NCBI RefSeq assembly: GCF_040783535.2
Contig: NZ_JBFONW020000007.1
Coordinates: 62,001-126,000 of the forward strand
DNA length: 64,000 nucleotides
Reading direction: 5' to 3'
Source of the DNA: Aestuariibius insulae
GTDB lineage: Bacteria; Pseudomonadota; Alphaproteobacteria; Rhodobacterales; Rhodobacteraceae
The notes under the pieces are model-generated. The model ran no database searches and was not told the origin of the DNA. It saw nothing but the letters and a program-made list of their open reading frames with translations. Position numbers and translations under genes: made by a program. Position 1 is the stretch's first letter. Each line of letters opens with the position of its first letter. Positions 17,227 through 26,570 of the stretch are shown here, in pieces.

Positions 17227-17496
17227 AGGCGCAGGGTTTCAGCTTGCCGATCCATTGCCAGTCCGCGGGGTGGCGATGTCACGCCAGTTTCCGGGCGCTT
17301 TATGGATCAAGGATATCTCGCCGCATGCCTGTCTCGCAAAGATCGACCAAATCGCCAGCCCGGTTGGGCGGACTGGCGATGGATCGGCGCCTTCGGCTCG
17401 TTCCGATCCTGTTGCTGCGGAAACGTCTCGCCACTCCTGCTTGTTTTGGGCCTTCGGCGTCTCTAAGAGGCGAGCGGTATCGCGAGAGGAACGGGC

Positions 17497-18594
17497 ATGG
17501 GCTTTAAGATGGGCATCGTGGGTTTGCCGAATGTCGGCAAGTCGACGCTTTTCAACGCGCTGACGCGGACGGCGGCGGCGCAGGCGGCGAATTTCCCGTT
17601 CTGCACGATCGAGCCGAATGTCGGCGATGTCGGCGTGCCCGACGACCGGCTTGAGAAACTGGCGGCGCTGGCCGGTTCTAAGCAGATCATTCCGACGCGC
17701 ATGACGTTCGTCGATATCGCGGGTCTGGTGAAGGGCGCCTCGAAGGGGGAAGGGCTGGGCAACCAGTTTCTTGCCAATATCCGCGAGGTTGATGCTATTG
17801 CACATGTTTTGCGCTGTTTCGAGGATGACGATGTCACCCATGTGGAGGGGCGCGTCGATCCGGTGGCCGATGCTGCGACGATCGAGACCGAGCTGATGCT
17901 GGCGGATCTCGAAAGCATCGAGAAGCGGCGGGCGGGGCTCGTCCGCAAGCTCAAGGGCAGCGACAAGGAGGCGCAGCAGCAGGACCGTCTTCTGGCCGCG
18001 GCGCAGGAGGCGCTTGAAGACGGTAAGCCCGCGCGGGTCGTCGAGGTCGAGGCGGAGGATGCAAAGGCGTGGAGGATGCTGCAGCTTCTGACGACGAAGC
18101 CCGTGCTCTATGTTTGCAACGTCTCTGAGGACGACGCGGCGGAGGGCAACGCCTTATCCGCGAAGGTCGCCGAGATGGCTGCGGCGGAGGGCAATTCGCA
18201 TGTCGTGATCTCGGCTCGGATCGAGGAGGAGATCAGCCAGCTTGAGGCCGAGGAGGCCGAGATGTTCCTGGGCGAAATGGGGCTGGAGGAGGCCGGGCTC
18301 GACCGGCTTATCCGCGCGGGCTATGCGCTGCTGCGGCTCGAGACCTATTTCACGGTCGGTCCCAAGGAGGCGCGCGCCTGGACGATCCGCGAAGGCACGT
18401 CGGCGCCGCAGGCCGCCGGCGTGATCCACGGCGATTTCGAGAAGGGGTTCATCCGCGCCGAGACCATCGCCTATGACGATTTCGTCGCGCTGGGCGGCGA
18501 GCAGGCGGCCAAGGAAGCGGGCAAGATGCGGGCCGAGGGCAAGGGCTATCGCGTCAAGGACGGCGACGTGCTGCACTTCCTTTTCAACACCTGA
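17497..18594 (+). CDS. ychF: Redox-regulated ATPase YchF (Obg-like ATPase)
   Basis: YchF/OLA1, a ribosome-associated P-loop protein that prefers ATP over GTP. The P-loop GLPNVGKSTLFNAL lies near residue 10; the G3-type motif is in FVDIAGLVKGASKGEGLGNQFL; the coiled-coil region spans about 125-200; the TGS domain at the C-terminus includes TYFTVGPKEARAWTI and IHGDFEKGFIRAETIAYDDF. Length 365 is typical. Its stop (TGATG) overlaps the start of the nucleoside hydrolase gene. Confidence 0.96.
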   Translation: MGFKMGIVGLPNVGKSTLFNALTRTAAAQAANFPFCTIEPNVGDVGVPDDRLEKLAALAGSKQIIPTRMTFVDIAGLVKGASKGEGLGNQFLANIREVDAIAHVLRCFEDDDVTHVEGRVDPVADAATIETELMLADLESIEKRRAGLVRKLKGSDKEAQQQDRLLAAAQEALEDGKPARVVEVEAEDAKAWRMLQLLTTKPVLYVCNVSEDDAAEGNALSAKVAEMAAAEGNSHVVISARIEEEISQLEAEEAEMFLGEMGLEEAGLDRLIRAGYALLRLETYFTVGPKEARAWTIREGTSAPQAAGVIHGDFEKGFIRAETIAYDDFVALGGEQAAKEAGKMRAEGKGYRVKDGDVLHFLFNT

Positions 18595-19511
18595 TGCGGG
18601 TTCTGATCGATACGGATCCGGGCATCGACGATGCCATGGCGATCTATTGGGCCGCTGCCGCGCCCGAAATCGAGATTGCCGGGATTACGACGGTTTTCGG
18701 CAACGTCTCCTCCCGGATCGCTGGGCGCAATGCACTGCGCCTGCTTGAGGCGGCAGGGGTAGAGGCGCCCGTCGCGGAAGGAGCCTGGCAGCCGTTGGTC
18801 CTGCCGCCTTTCGAGCCGACTTGGAGGATCCATGGGCGCGAAGGCTTCGGGACGGTTCCGGCAGAACTCCCGGCGGGCAAGGTCGTGGACGAGGCGGCGG
18901 ACGACATGCTGCTGCGGATGACGGCAGAGGCACCGGGAGAACTGACCCTCGTCGCGCTGGGCCCGCTGACCAATGTCGCCTCGGCACTCCGCCGCGATCC
19001 GGATTTTGCCGGGCGGCTGGCCGGACTGGTCATCATGGGCGGATCGGTGGATGCAGGCGGGAACATCACGCCCCATGCCGAGGCGAACCTTTATCACGAT
19101 CCCCATGCGGCCGAGATCGTCTTTGCCAGCGGCGCGCCGATCCGGATGGTGGGGCTCGACGTGACGCATCAGATCCTCTGCGCGGCGAGCGATTTTGCCA
19201 ATATCGCGCATCGCTCGCCTGTGATCGGCGGACAGATCCAGGAGATGAGCCTGCATTATCTGAAGTTCTACGAAAGTGTCGGTCGGTTCGATGGTTGCGC
19301 CTTACACGATCCCGCCGCGATGATTGCCGCTGTTGCGCCGGATCTCTTTGAATGGAGAAAGACGCCGATCCGTGTTGTCACGGAAGGCGAGGCGTCGGGG
19401 CGGACCCTGGCAGATCCCGCCTGCGGAGCCCCGCCGGTCGCAGTGGCGATGGGCGTCGATGCGGACGCCGTCCGTCACCGGTTCATCGAGACGCTTGCGA
19501 TGTTGCCCTAG
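18594..19511 (+). CDS. Inosine-uridine-preferring nucleoside hydrolase family protein
   Basis: A 305-residue N-ribohydrolase that cleaves nucleosides to base and ribose. The calcium-binding, catalytic aspartate cluster IDTDPGIDDAMAI is at the very N-terminus, with VALGPLTNVASAL and GLDVTHQILC in the usual places, and the late active-site segment CALHDPAAMIAAVAP. All key residues are present. It overlaps ychF by one base (TGATG) and is presumably co-transcribed with it. The exact nucleoside preference cannot be read from the sequence. Confidence 0.93.
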   Translation: MRVLIDTDPGIDDAMAIYWAAAAPEIEIAGITTVFGNVSSRIAGRNALRLLEAAGVEAPVAEGAWQPLVLPPFEPTWRIHGREGFGTVPAELPAGKVVDEAADDMLLRMTAEAPGELTLVALGPLTNVASALRRDPDFAGRLAGLVIMGGSVDAGGNITPHAEANLYHDPHAAEIVFASGAPIRMVGLDVTHQILCAASDFANIAHRSPVIGGQIQEMSLHYLKFYESVGRFDGCALHDPAAMIAAVAPDLFEWRKTPIRVVTEGEASGRTLADPACGAPPVAVAMGVDADAVRHRFIETLAMLP

Positions 19512-19583
19512 GCGCCGTCTTTCGCGCGACAAGATGCTTTGAAGGGTTGTCCCCCGCCCCCAGTTGCAGATAGACGGGTCAGC

Positions 19584-19673
19584 GGAGACGTGGCCGAGTG
19601 GTCGAAGGCGCTCCCCTGCTAAGGGAGTAGGCGGGAAACCGTCTCGAGGGTTCGAATCCCTTCGTCTCCGCCA
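19584..19673 (+). tRNA. tRNA-Ser (GCU anticodon)
   Basis: A complete class II tRNA: acceptor GGAGACG/CGTCTCC, D-arm GCCGAGTGGTCGAAGGC, anticodon stem CTCCC/GGGAG with loop CTGCTAA (anticodon GCT, reading AGC/AGU), a long variable arm, T-arm GAGGGTTCGAATCCCTT, discriminator G and an encoded CCA. An integrase remnant lies about 600 bases downstream, so this gene may have been the integration target of an old island. Confidence 0.97.
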
Positions 19674-20216
19674 CCCACCAATTTTGTTATTTCGATCCCA
19701 TATAGTGCGGCCGCTTATGGGGCTGTCTACGTTGTTTCATATGCAGTTATTGCTGTGATCAAGATGCCTTCGATTCTGTTCCTTGCGTGGTAAGGAACAT
19801 AGCGTTTGCATGGCTCTCTATGGCTGCAAACTGGGCAACAATCCCGTACGAACTCTTGGGCGGTGAAGGCACGGTAATAGTACCGGTCTCTCACTTATAG
19901 TTGATCCAGGCTGTGAGTCATGCGCGTCGAGGTAGACAGACAGCGTAACTGTGAGGGCAAGCCGCTCCATACCGGCTTCGGGCTTGATGGGGTGGATCTC
20001 GTCATTCTGAAACAGGCCTGTGACCGGATCTTTGAGCATCGTCACATGGCGACGCAGAACATCAATCCGCGCTATAATACGCGGCGTAATATGCCATGCT
20101 TTGAGGAGGTCGCCCGACAAGTCCACGTCAAGCGACGGCCTATATAGAAGAATCCCAGACACGGGCGGCCGCGGGTCAACACGCTGGCGGAGCATGCTTT
20201 TCTGAAGACAGGGCGA
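19674..20216. other. Stretch downstream of tRNA-Ser without a convincing gene
   Basis: Lower GC than the flanks. A 125-codon minus-strand frame (20195-19818) has a protein-like central segment (LLKAWHITPRIIARIDVLRRHVTML) but no recognised family, no start with a ribosome site and an implausible C-terminus; it may be a fragment of a lost gene. I saw no second copy of the tRNA 3' end here. Confidence 0.4.
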
Positions 20217-20430
20217 ATGCAGGCCGATGCGATCAGGCAGCCGGGAGTGATGATTTGCCTACCGTCAGCATTTCGGAACTGGGAAGCGGCAGAGGCCGAT
20301 GCGGCTAGGGAGATCGCTGAAAAGAGCTTAGCGCAATTCAAGGGGACAAGTGTTGGGCGTGCCTACGCACGGTCCGATCTATTGGAGAGACGCCGTGCAA
20401 TAACGGGGTCTTCGCGGATGTCCCGCCTCG
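20217..20430 (+). pseudogene. C-terminal remnant of a tyrosine (phage-type) integrase
   Basis: The frame reads FRNWEAAEADAAREIAEKSL followed by AQFKGTSVGRAYARSDLLERRRAIT. This is the typical C-terminal tail of phage/island tyrosine integrases of Rhodobacterales (FRDWAAE...REVAE.ALAH...V..AY.R.DL.ERRR.LM), located after the catalytic Arg-His region and before the tail that follows the Tyr. The N-terminal and core catalytic domains are missing upstream and the frame degrades after 20400. Its position 540 bases after a tRNA gene is the classic place for an integrase of an island inserted in that tRNA. Confidence 0.7.
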
Positions 20431-20596
20431 GCTTTATGCAATTTTATAGTGGCTCGGCTCCCGCTGTAGGTGCGTTCGGAAAATCAGACGGAGTGCTACG
20501 CATAGGTCGGACCGCATCATCTGGCTGTTTCACTAGAAAGCTTTCAAGTGAAAAGGTCGCGGACGTTTCTCGCTGTAGTTCCTTCATCGGCACTTT

Positions 20597-21358
20597 TTAG
20601 TCGTGCGGGATCAAATCGACTTTCGCGTCCACATCAGCAATAAAACCGGGAAGCATATCGGCGAACACGAGGTCAGGTTCGCCAGCAATCATCGCAGCTT
20701 CTGCGGCCTCTGCCAGTGCATCGAGCCCCTCACCGTAGAGAATGATGATCTCGCCGCGCTCGGTAGGTTCATAGAGATGCACAAGACGCAGCGTCGTGAG
20801 CCAGGTGGGCAGACGGTAGCCCGCTTCCTCCACCTACTCGCGGAAAGCGGCATAGTCCGAGCCGGGCCGGATCGTGCCCTCTACCGTGTTGTCACCGCCG
20901 GGCCGCACATGCATTTCGATCCCATCTATAATAACAATATCGGGGTTGCTTTCGGCATAATCGTAACGCCCTGGCGTATCCGGCAGGTAGGACTCGAATT
21001 GGATCCAATAGAAACGCTCGATGAGATCGTAGGGATCGACTTCGGCGTAAACATGGATTTCCGCGTCGAAGGCTGCGTTTATAAGGATGCGCCGCGCTCC
21101 GAGATACTTCGCCTCCTGCGGAACAACGACAGTCATTGCTGGATTGGCCTCGCTGACGATCCGGTTGCCTTCTACTTGCCGCTCGGGAGCTGGAAGGAGG
21201 ACCTTATCATCCGCGTGCAAGGTTGCCGGCGCTCCTGCGATGATGATGATGATGAGCATACTGAACGCGCGTAAGCCCGCTTGCCAGATAGAGGTAAGGC
21301 AACCGACGGGTCGCAAGGTCATACGAGTTTCTCCTATTTGCATGCTCACGTAGATCAC
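20597..21358 (-). pseudogene. Secreted protein gene of unknown family, split by an in-frame TAG
   Basis: Two open frames, 21358-20834 and 20833-20597, are contiguous in one reading frame and separated only by a TAG at 20834-20836. Together they would encode about 250 residues. The N-terminus has a hydrophobic signal-peptide-like segment (AFSMLIIIIIAGAPATLHA), followed by a beta-rich domain (AAFDAEIHVYAEVDPYDLIERFY, TPGRYDYAESNPDIVIIDGIEMHV) and, after the stop, VEEAGYRLPTWLTTLRLVHLYE. The protein character is equally good on both sides of the stop, so it was one gene until recently. I do not recognise the family. It could be a pseudogene, a sequencing error or, less likely, a suppressed stop. 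Confidence 0.7.
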
Positions 21359-21744
21359 CCGCCGACCGTAGCATCATCTTGCGAGAGAGGTGGAGCGTTT
21401 TGCAGGGCAGTCCGACCAGTAGGGATATGCTCCTAAGACGCAGCGAAAGCCCGCACCTCCATCTCCACCGATCTCCGACGCCTTTTCAATCTAGCGCTTG
21501 CACCGAATGTCTCCGTGGCCGGACAGGCCAGGCCGCATCGCAGCAGAGATGCGCTGCGCTCAAGGTCTGGTTTGGGCGGAAGTGAATCTATTCATGCTTA
21601 GTCGGTGGCACGTGGCGCTGCTGTCGGCAGTATTAGCTATATCGGGAAGAATCTATCGGAAGGGTCAGATGCAAAGCTTACGCTTAGATCAAGCTCATAC
21701 CAGATGCGGGTGGTGCCGCGCGGAATAACGCATCAGTCCAATGC
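21359..21744. other. 386-base stretch without a supported gene
   Basis: Short frames only, none with recognisable protein character. It separates the split secreted-protein gene from the end of the acid-sugar operon. I see no clear terminator for otnI here. Confidence 0.5.
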
Positions 21745-22512
21745 TTATCCCCGAAACCGGTTCAGCCAGCCGAGCCCTTCGACGGTCGTTTTCCGAGGCT
21801 TGTATTCCGCCCCTACATAGCCGTCGAAGCCGAGACGCTCCAAGTGGCTCATCAGCCAAGCATAGTCGATCTCTCCGGTGTCCGGCTCTCCTCTATCATG
21901 AGCCGCCGCGATCTGGATGTGACCGATCATTGGCAGCAGCCGTTCGATGGATGCGGCCAGATCACCTTGCATGATCTGCATATGATAGCAGTCGAACATG
22001 ATTTTCAGTTCGGGCCGGTCCAGCGCCGTCAGGATCTCTTCGGCATGGTCTGTGCCCGACAGGTGATAGCCGGGCACGTCGCGCGTGTTTATGGGCTCGA
22101 TCAAAACCGTCATTCCATGAGCGCTTGCTAGATCGCAGGCGTGGTCGAGATTGGCCCTAAATTGATCTTCGGCGGCGTGTCCACCATCGGTCAGACCCGC
22201 CATGACATGGATGAATGTTATGCCAGTCGCAGCGGCAAAATCCACTGCTCGGCCGATTTCGGCACGGGCCTCTTCGGCCCGGTCAGGCAAGGCGGCAAGG
22301 CCGAAATCACCCGCGTCTCGGTGGCCCGGCCAAGTATTGAGCGCCAGCATTTGCAAGCCTGTCTTGTCCAACGCGGCCTGTAGATCCTCAGGCGGCGTGT
22401 CGTAAGGGAAATGACATTCGACAGCATCGAACCCGCCGTCTTTGGCGGCCTTAACCGCATCAGGAAGCGACAGGTCGGTATAGAGAAAGCCCAGATTGGC
22501 AGAGAATCGCAT
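21745..22512 (-). CDS. otnI: 2-oxo-tetronate isomerase (hydroxypyruvate isomerase family)
   Basis: OtnI (255 aa) of the xylose-isomerase-like TIM barrel family converts 2-oxo-tetronate to 3-oxo-tetronate. Supporting motifs are MRFSANLGFLYTDLSLPDA at the N-terminus, FIHVMAGLTDGG, the catalytic glutamates in LIEPINTRDVPGYHL and GAEYKPR, and the metal ligands in FDCYHMQIMQGD. Family-wide these are the Hyi/OtnI residues. The start at 22512 overlaps the otnC stop (ATGA); an ATG three codons earlier lies inside otnC. It is the last gene of the operon and is kept together with otnC and otnK, which supports OtnI over plain hydroxypyruvate isomerase. Confidence 0.9.
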   Translation of the reverse strand: MRFSANLGFLYTDLSLPDAVKAAKDGGFDAVECHFPYDTPPEDLQAALDKTGLQMLALNTWPGHRDAGDFGLAALPDRAEEARAEIGRAVDFAAATGITFIHVMAGLTDGGHAAEDQFRANLDHACDLASAHGMTVLIEPINTRDVPGYHLSGTDHAEEILTALDRPELKIMFDCYHMQIMQGDLAASIERLLPMIGHIQIAAAHDRGEPDTGEIDYAWLMSHLERLGFDGYVGAEYKPRKTTVEGLGWLNRFRG

Positions 22513-23156
22513 CAGTCCCACTCCAGCTTAAATTTACGGACCACGGCATCGATCTGATCGTGCTTCAGTGGAACGGCTTTTGTTCCCCTCAGAAGCAAGG
22601 CAAGTTTCGCTGTCTCTTCGAGCTCCTCCATTGCAAAGATCGCGGCCTCCAGATCGCTGGAGGCGACGACCGGACCGTGATTGGCAAGAAGCACCGCCGA
22701 GCGGCGCCCGCCAAGGCTGCGCACGGCATCGGCCATCGCCGGATCGCCCGGCACGAAAAACGGCAGAAGCGATACCTTACCGACGCGCATCACGGCATAG
22801 GCGGTCAATGGCGGGATCGCGTCATCGGGATCGGTTTCGGGCAGCATCGACAGTGCGACCGAATGAGTGGAATGCAGGTGAACGACCGCGCCGGCGCCGC
22901 TTCGTGTTTCATAGAACGCCGAATGCAACGGCATCTCCTTGGTGGGAGGATCACCGTCTATGTGGCGACCTTTTGCATCAAACCGCGACAGCCGCGCGGG
23001 ATCCAGACGGCCGAGACTGATGCCTGTGGGCGTCACCAAAAGGCCGCCGTCCTCGGTCTGCACCGACACGTTACCCGACGCGCCGCCAGTCAACCCGCGA
23101 TCGAAAAGCGAGGCGGCCCAGTAGCACACATCCTCTCGCAATTTGCTTTCGCTCAT
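22512..23156 (-). CDS. otnC: 3-oxo-tetronate 4-phosphate decarboxylase (class II aldolase family)
   Basis: OtnC (214 aa) decarboxylates 3-oxo-tetronate 4-phosphate to dihydroxyacetone phosphate and CO2. The class II aldolase/adducin fold is shown by GLTGGASGNVSVQTEDGG, TPTGISLGRLDP, the catalytic glutamate in TKEMPLHSAFYE and the zinc histidines in VVHLHSTHSVAL and LLANHGPVV. Its start overlaps the otnK stop by four bases (ATGT/TGA region), and its stop overlaps the otnI start. The pairing with a DUF1537 kinase is the established hallmark of this decarboxylase rather than of a fuculose-phosphate aldolase. Confidence 0.92.
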   Translation of the reverse strand: MSESKLREDVCYWAASLFDRGLTGGASGNVSVQTEDGGLLVTPTGISLGRLDPARLSRFDAKGRHIDGDPPTKEMPLHSAFYETRSGAGAVVHLHSTHSVALSMLPETDPDDAIPPLTAYAVMRVGKVSLLPFFVPGDPAMADAVRSLGGRRSAVLLANHGPVVASSDLEAAIFAMEELEETAKLALLLRGTKAVPLKHDQIDAVVRKFKLEWD

Positions 23157-24400
23157 GTTCCCTCCAATGTGGCGGCGGCCTTAGCGAAGAAGTCCGGCCC
23201 GCCGAAGTTTCCGGATTTGAGAGCCAGAACAAGATCCGGACCGGCGCGCATGACAGGAACGCCGGGGTCAATCTCTGGTCCGATCTCTAGCCTGTCCAGC
23301 GACAGCCCCTCTACCACGGCGCCAGATGTCTCACCGCCCGCTGTTATAAGCCGCGTCGTACCGCCTTGGACCAGAAGGCGAGCCGTCTCGGCGAAGAGGG
23401 CTTCTATCGCCGTCGCGGTGGCTTCGGATCCGTGACGGTCTTGGGCCGCGCGCACCTCGGAAGGATCGGCGGAGGTGTAGACCAAGGGAATGCCGGATTT
23501 CGAAAGAGCCCAATCCGCCAGGTCCTGCGCAGTAGCTGCCCCTGACATCACATCGTCTGCCGCGACCTCGCGGGACGGGTTCGACGCCTGGTGCCGCGCA
23601 ATCTGCGCCCGCGTGGCTTTCGAGCAGGAGCCGGAGAGGACCGCGACCGGTCCCGTCTGACCAGCCCACGTGCCCCCGCTTTCTGAAAGCAGGCGCTTGT
23701 TCCGAAAGACGTCCGGGAGACCTATGGCGATACCCGATCCGCCGGTCAGGAGGGGCAGCCCATCGGCGGCTTGGCCCAGTGTGACAAGGTCGCTGTCATG
23801 GATCGCGTCCGCCACAATCAGCCGGTTGCCGCTATCCTGAGCCCTTTGCAGCGCTTCGCGCACCGCCTCTGGTCCGCCTGCCACGATTGCGGAGGGCACA
23901 TGCCCGACCGTGCCGTCTATTTGATGACCAAGCCAGCGCCGGATATCGGGATCGGTCATCGGTGTCAGCGGATGGTTTTCCATGCCGCTTTCGTTCAACA
24001 GCCGGTCTCCGACAAAGAGGTGCCCCTGAAAGACAGAGCGGCCCGTTGCAGGAAAAGCGGGACAGACAATGACCTTTTCCGCAGCAAGCGCGTCGGCCAG
24101 AGCCTCAGCGACCGGGCCGATGTTGCCCTCTGCCGTGGAATCAAACGTTGAGCAATACTTGAACAGGAACTGGTGGCAGCCCTGATCCCTGAGCCAGTCA
24201 AGCGCTTCGAGCGATAGACTTACCGCGTCGGCCACCGGGATGGACCGCGACTTCAAGGCGACGATGCCCGCCTCCACATCGGACGCGGCAGGTCCCTTCG
24301 GAACGCCGACATACTGGGCGCATCGCATGCCGCCCTTCGTCAGGGTATTACCCAGATCGGATGATCCTGTGAAGTCGTCGCCGATGCAACCAAGCAGCAT
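23153..24400 (-). CDS. otnK: 3-oxo-tetronate kinase (DUF1537 four-carbon acid sugar kinase)
   Basis: OtnK (415 aa), of the four-carbon acid-sugar kinase family formerly called DUF1537, phosphorylates 3-oxo-tetronate at C4. The N-terminal sugar-binding domain begins LLGCIGDDFTGSSDLGNTLTKGGM (conserved DDxTG), with LFKYCSTFDSTAEGNIGPVAEAL; the C-terminal nucleotide-binding domain has AVLSGSCSKATRAQIA and the glycine-rich ITAGGETSGAVVEGL. All the recognised segments are intact. It begins directly after ltnD and overlaps otnC. Confidence 0.93.
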   Translation of the reverse strand: MLLGCIGDDFTGSSDLGNTLTKGGMRCAQYVGVPKGPAASDVEAGIVALKSRSIPVADAVSLSLEALDWLRDQGCHQFLFKYCSTFDSTAEGNIGPVAEALADALAAEKVIVCPAFPATGRSVFQGHLFVGDRLLNESGMENHPLTPMTDPDIRRWLGHQIDGTVGHVPSAIVAGGPEAVREALQRAQDSGNRLIVADAIHDSDLVTLGQAADGLPLLTGGSGIAIGLPDVFRNKRLLSESGGTWAGQTGPVAVLSGSCSKATRAQIARHQASNPSREVAADDVMSGAATAQDLADWALSKSGIPLVYTSADPSEVRAAQDRHGSEATATAIEALFAETARLLVQGGTTRLITAGGETSGAVVEGLSLDRLEIGPEIDPGVPVMRAGPDLVLALKSGNFGGPDFFAKAAATLEGT

Positions 24401-25285
24401 CTATCGTTCTCCAGGCAATGTGATCCCGCCCCGGCTTGCCGCATATTTCGCGACCGCCGCATCGTCCTGCTGACCAAATCCGGCATCGGAGGCATCGCGG
24501 AACTGGGACAGGGCCGACGCGGCCACGGGGACCGGAAGGTCGGCCGCTCTGGCAATGTCGGTCACGATACCTAGGTCCTTGAGCCATATGTCGAGCTTCG
24601 AGAGGGGCGTGTAATCACTCTGAACGACATGGGGCGCACGGTTTTCAAACATCCAAGACGTACCGGCCGAGGCCGATACCACCTTGACCACCTGTTCGAG
24701 ATCAAGCTTCTGCGATGCGGCAAAGGCCAAAGCCTCTCCCATCGCGGCCACGTGGATCCCCGCCAGAAGCTGGTTCACCGCCTTCATGGCGGATCCGGCC
24801 CCTGCGGTATCGCCCATGCGATGGACCGTTTCGGCCATCGCATCAAAAAGCGGTGTCGCGGCCTTCAATGCTTCTGCCTTGCCGGACACCATCATCGATA
24901 GGGTTCCCTCAGCCGCCTTGACAGCACCGCCGGAGATCGGTGCATCAACGTAGAGCTGACCAAGATTGTTGGCTTCGGCTTCCATCTCTGAGGCGAAGGC
25001 AGGCGAAACCGTCGCGCAGGAGACGATCACACCGCCTGGCTTCAGTCGCAGCGCAAGCGCTTCATCCGCAAACAGGACAGACCGCGTCTGTTCTGCATTC
25101 ATCACGACTGAAACAATGGCGTCCGCAGGCGGTGCGTTGCCCTGGAGTGGATGCCCGCCTGCCTCGTGTAGCGAGGCGACACGCTCCGGATTGTGGTCGA
25201 GAAGATGAACCTCGTGCCCGGCATGGATTAGACACCTGGCCATGCCGGAGCCCATGGACCCCAGACCAGCGAAATAGACGATCAT
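24401..25285 (-). CDS. ltnD: L-threonate dehydrogenase (beta-hydroxyacid dehydrogenase family)
   Basis: A 294-residue NAD-dependent dehydrogenase of the 3-hydroxyisobutyrate dehydrogenase family, matching LtnD, which oxidises L-threonate at C2 to 2-oxo-tetronate. The dinucleotide site is VYFAGLGSMGSGMARCLIHAG, the substrate loop is DAPISGGAVKAAEGTLSMMVSG, and the catalytic lysine is in MKAVNQLLAGIHVAAMGEAL. The start at 25285 follows GGAGGATAGCGCC; an earlier in-frame ATG overlaps dctM. Family members also act on tartronate semialdehyde, so substrate is assigned mainly from the otnK/C/I context. Confidence 0.85.
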   Translation of the reverse strand: MIVYFAGLGSMGSGMARCLIHAGHEVHLLDHNPERVASLHEAGGHPLQGNAPPADAIVSVVMNAEQTRSVLFADEALALRLKPGGVIVSCATVSPAFASEMEAEANNLGQLYVDAPISGGAVKAAEGTLSMMVSGKAEALKAATPLFDAMAETVHRMGDTAGAGSAMKAVNQLLAGIHVAAMGEALAFAASQKLDLEQVVKVVSASAGTSWMFENRAPHVVQSDYTPLSKLDIWLKDLGIVTDIARAADLPVPVAASALSQFRDASDAGFGQQDDAAVAKYAASRGGITLPGER

Positions 25286-25289
25286 GGCG

Positions 25290-26570
25290 CTATCCTCCAA
25301 AGATAAGGTTGACCGGCGCAAGGGTGATCGCCGGAACGTAAGTGATGACCAGCAAGGCCGCGAAGACGGTCAGAACGAACCAGATCAGCTGCGGGATGAT
25401 CTTCTCGACCGGCAATTCCGCCACAGCGCAGGCGGCAAACAGATTGACGCCTAGAGGCGGCGTAATCATCCCGAGCGCGAGGTTGACCACGATGATGAGA
25501 CCGAAATGGACTGGATCCACGCCATAGGCGATGGCGATCGGTGTCAGGATCGGAGCCAGAACGAGGATCGCTGCGGATGTCTCAATGAACATCCCGACGA
25601 TCAAAAGCAGCAGGTTAATGGCGAGCAGGAAAGCGATCCTGCTTTCGAAGACCTCTCGGAACCAGGCCGCTATCTCGTTCGGCAGCCCGGAACGAGCGAT
25701 GAGAAATGAGAACAGCGCCGCGGCCGAGATGATGATCATGATCGCCGATGTCGAGATCACCGTCTTCTTGAGGATATCCGGCAGATCGGACAATTTCAGC
25801 TCGCGGTAGAGCCCCATCCCGACGATAAGCGCTGCCGCAACGGCGGCGGCGCTGGCCTCAGTCGGCGTGAAGATGCCCGAATAGATCCCGCCGAGAATAA
25901 CCACCGGAACCAGCAAGGCCGGAATGGCGGAGACGAGCGCGACCCGCAGGCTGGCACGGTCGCGACCATCGTCCTTGCCGATGCCGCGACGACGACAGAT
26001 CACCAAAACCAGAGCCATCAGCGCGCCGGCCACGACAAAGCCCGGCCCAAGCCCCGCCACGAAAAGCTTACCGATCGAGGTATCGGTGGCGACGCCATAG
26101 AGGATCAGTGGGATCGACGGTGGTATCAGAACCCCAAGCTCTGCCGAGGAGGCCTGGATCGAGGCGGCAAGCGGCTTGGGATAATTGTGCCGCACCATTG
26201 CGGGGATCAGGATCGCACCGATGGCAAAAGTGGTGGCGACGGAAGAGCCGGAGACAGACGCGAACAGCATGCATGTCAGAACGCAGGTGCAGGCCAGCCC
26301 GCCCTGAATGCCGCCGACAATGGATTTCGCCAGTTCCACCAGTCTGTGGGATATGCCGCCCGCCGACATGAGATTCCCGGCAAGGATGAAGAGGGGGATC
26401 GCCATCAGCGGAAAGCTGTCGATGCCCGTGAACATTCGCTGGGCAACCAAAAGGAGCGGAAGACGGCCCTGCGCCTCGATGCCTATGACGGACGCCAGAC
26501 CGATCGACACGGCGATGGGAACGCCCATCAGGAACAGGATCGCGAGCGAAAGACCCAGCGTGGTGTTCAT
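25290..26570 (-). CDS. dctM: TRAP transporter large permease (DctM type)
   Basis: The 426-residue large membrane subunit of a tripartite ATP-independent periplasmic transporter, with about 12 helices. It opens TLGLSLAILFLMGVPIAVSIGLASV and has the family segments PLMAIPLFILAGNLMSAGGI, SVSGSSVATTFAIGAILIPAM and ASSAELGVLIPPSIPLILYG, and VVNLALGMITPPLGVNLFAACAVA near the C-terminus. Its start overlaps the dctQ stop (ATGA). It uses the sodium gradient to import a carboxylate substrate, here probably a C4 aldonate such as threonate or erythronate given the operon. Confidence 0.93.
   Translation of the reverse strand: MNTTLGLSLAILFLMGVPIAVSIGLASVIGIEAQGRLPLLLVAQRMFTGIDSFPLMAIPLFILAGNLMSAGGISHRLVELAKSIVGGIQGGLACTCVLTCMLFASVSGSSVATTFAIGAILIPAMVRHNYPKPLAASIQASSAELGVLIPPSIPLILYGVATDTSIGKLFVAGLGPGFVVAGALMALVLVICRRRGIGKDDGRDRASLRVALVSAIPALLVPVVILGGIYSGIFTPTEASAAAVAAALIVGMGLYRELKLSDLPDILKKTVISTSAIMIIISAAALFSFLIARSGLPNEIAAWFREVFESRIAFLLAINLLLLIVGMFIETSAAILVLAPILTPIAIAYGVDPVHFGLIIVVNLALGMITPPLGVNLFAACAVAELPVEKIIPQLIWFVLTVFAALLVITYVPAITLAPVNLIFGG

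Noticed and set aside
19818..20195. A 125-codon minus-strand frame after tRNA-Ser
   Set aside because: The central part looks protein-like, but the N- and C-terminal parts do not, there is no credible start and the DNA is decayed; I only mention it in the gap description.
20072..20341. Minus-strand frame with a signal-peptide-like start
   Set aside because: It overlaps in antisense the integrase remnant, whose plus-strand sequence is much better supported.
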